From: Pseudomonadota bacterium
Lineage (GTDB): Bacteria; Pseudomonadota; Alphaproteobacteria; Rhizobiales; Hyphomicrobiaceae
Assembly: GCA_021816505.1 (NCBI GenBank)
Contig: JAKAXS010000241.1
Location: 1 to 5,097 of the forward strand
Length of the DNA stretch: 5,097 nucleotides
Direction of reading: 5' to 3'
Position numbers and translations under genes: made by a program. Of the stretch, positions 4,884 to 5,097 are shown piece after piece; position 1 is the stretch's first letter, and every line of letters starts with the position of its first letter. The notes under the pieces are model-generated. The model had not been told where the DNA came from, did no database searches, and was given only the letters and a program-made list of their open reading frames with translations.

Positions 4884-5097
4884 CTAGAACTGCTTGGCCG
4901 GCACGCGAACGATCAGCCCGTCGAGTTCGGGCGTGATGCGGATCTGGCAAGCGAGCCGGCTCTCCTCGCGCACGTCGAAGGCGAAGTCGAGCATGTCCTC
5001 TTCCATGTTCTGCGGACTACCGACCTTGTCGCGCCAAGCGGCATCCACGTAGACATGGCACGTGGCACAGGCGCAGGACCCTCCGCACTCGGCCTCG
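4884..5097 (-). CDS. [2Fe-2S] ferredoxin, adrenodoxin/FdVI type, C-terminal part
   Basis: A small electron carrier with one [2Fe-2S] cluster, acting in the cytoplasm. The 70 visible residues begin EAECGGSCACATCHVYVD and end VRVPAKQF before a TAG stop. The cluster ligands are C4, C10, C13 and C50 (window numbering), giving Cys-x5-Cys-x2-Cys-x36-Cys, the adrenodoxin-type spacing. An additional cysteine, C8, lies inside the first loop, as in Rhodobacter FdVI-like ferredoxins. The acidic stretch M31-EED-MLDF followed by EESRLACQI is the partner-binding helix and fourth-ligand region of this family. The family is usually a little over 100 residues, so roughly the first 35 lie beyond the window edge. 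It precedes the ferredoxin-NADP+ reductase by 42 bases on the same strand, so the two likely form an NADPH-driven electron chain. Possible roles are Fe-S cluster assembly, cytochrome P450 or another oxygenase; the window does not decide among them. Confidence 0.92.
   Translation of the reverse strand, partial: EAECGGSCACATCHVYVDAAWRDKVGSPQNMEEDMLDFAFDVREESRLACQIRITPELDGLIVRVPAKQF

Overview
The window looks like chromosomal DNA of a GC-rich Gram-negative alphaproteobacterium. A Hyphomicrobiales (Rhizobiales)-like host is my best guess. The reasons are an alphaproteobacterial-type outer-membrane porin, a CoxE-like VWA protein, a thioredoxin-reductase-type ferredoxin-NADP+ reductase beside an adrenodoxin-type [2Fe-2S] ferredoxin, and intergenic palindromes of the TGGCCGGG...CCCGGCCA type that are common in that order. 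The assignment is an inference from family resemblance; no search was run.

Layout, left to right. (1) Bases 1-705 hold the C-terminal 234 residues of a porin, ending in the Phe typical of outer-membrane barrels. A textbook rho-independent terminator follows at 732-764. (2) Bases 868-2043 hold a complete VWA-domain protein (CoxE-like, COG3825 type) with no Shine-Dalgarno and no AAA+ partner in view. (3) Bases 2197-3105 hold two close-set genes of unknown function, a 176-residue predicted lipoprotein and a 120-residue four-helix membrane protein, probably one operon. A 9-bp perfect inverted repeat lies just upstream. (4) Bases 3106-3797 are about 690 bp without a gene, between convergent transcription units. 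They hold three copies of a roughly 130-bp composite palindromic repeat, a G-tract/C-tract spacer and a degenerate tandem array of 19-21 bp units. (5) Bases 3798-5097, on the minus strand, hold a ferredoxin gene (5' end outside the window) followed by a complete ferredoxin-NADP+ reductase gene, a likely two-gene redox operon.

How the parts fit: the ferredoxin and its reductase should form an NADPH-FAD-[2Fe-2S] electron chain; which enzyme it feeds cannot be read from this window. The porin is separately terminated and uses noticeably more T-ending codons (GCT, GGT, GTT) than its neighbours, as expected of an abundant protein. The VWA protein probably works with a MoxR-type ATPase encoded elsewhere. 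The most unusual structure is the repeat cluster: each copy has two inverted arms, each arm is itself a hairpin with a different loop, and the arms flank an imperfect direct duplication of about 34 bp. This resembles the REP-doublet (REPIN/BIME) architecture of other bacteria. I see no convincing wholly new multi-gene system; the lipoprotein/membrane-protein pair is the main functional unknown.
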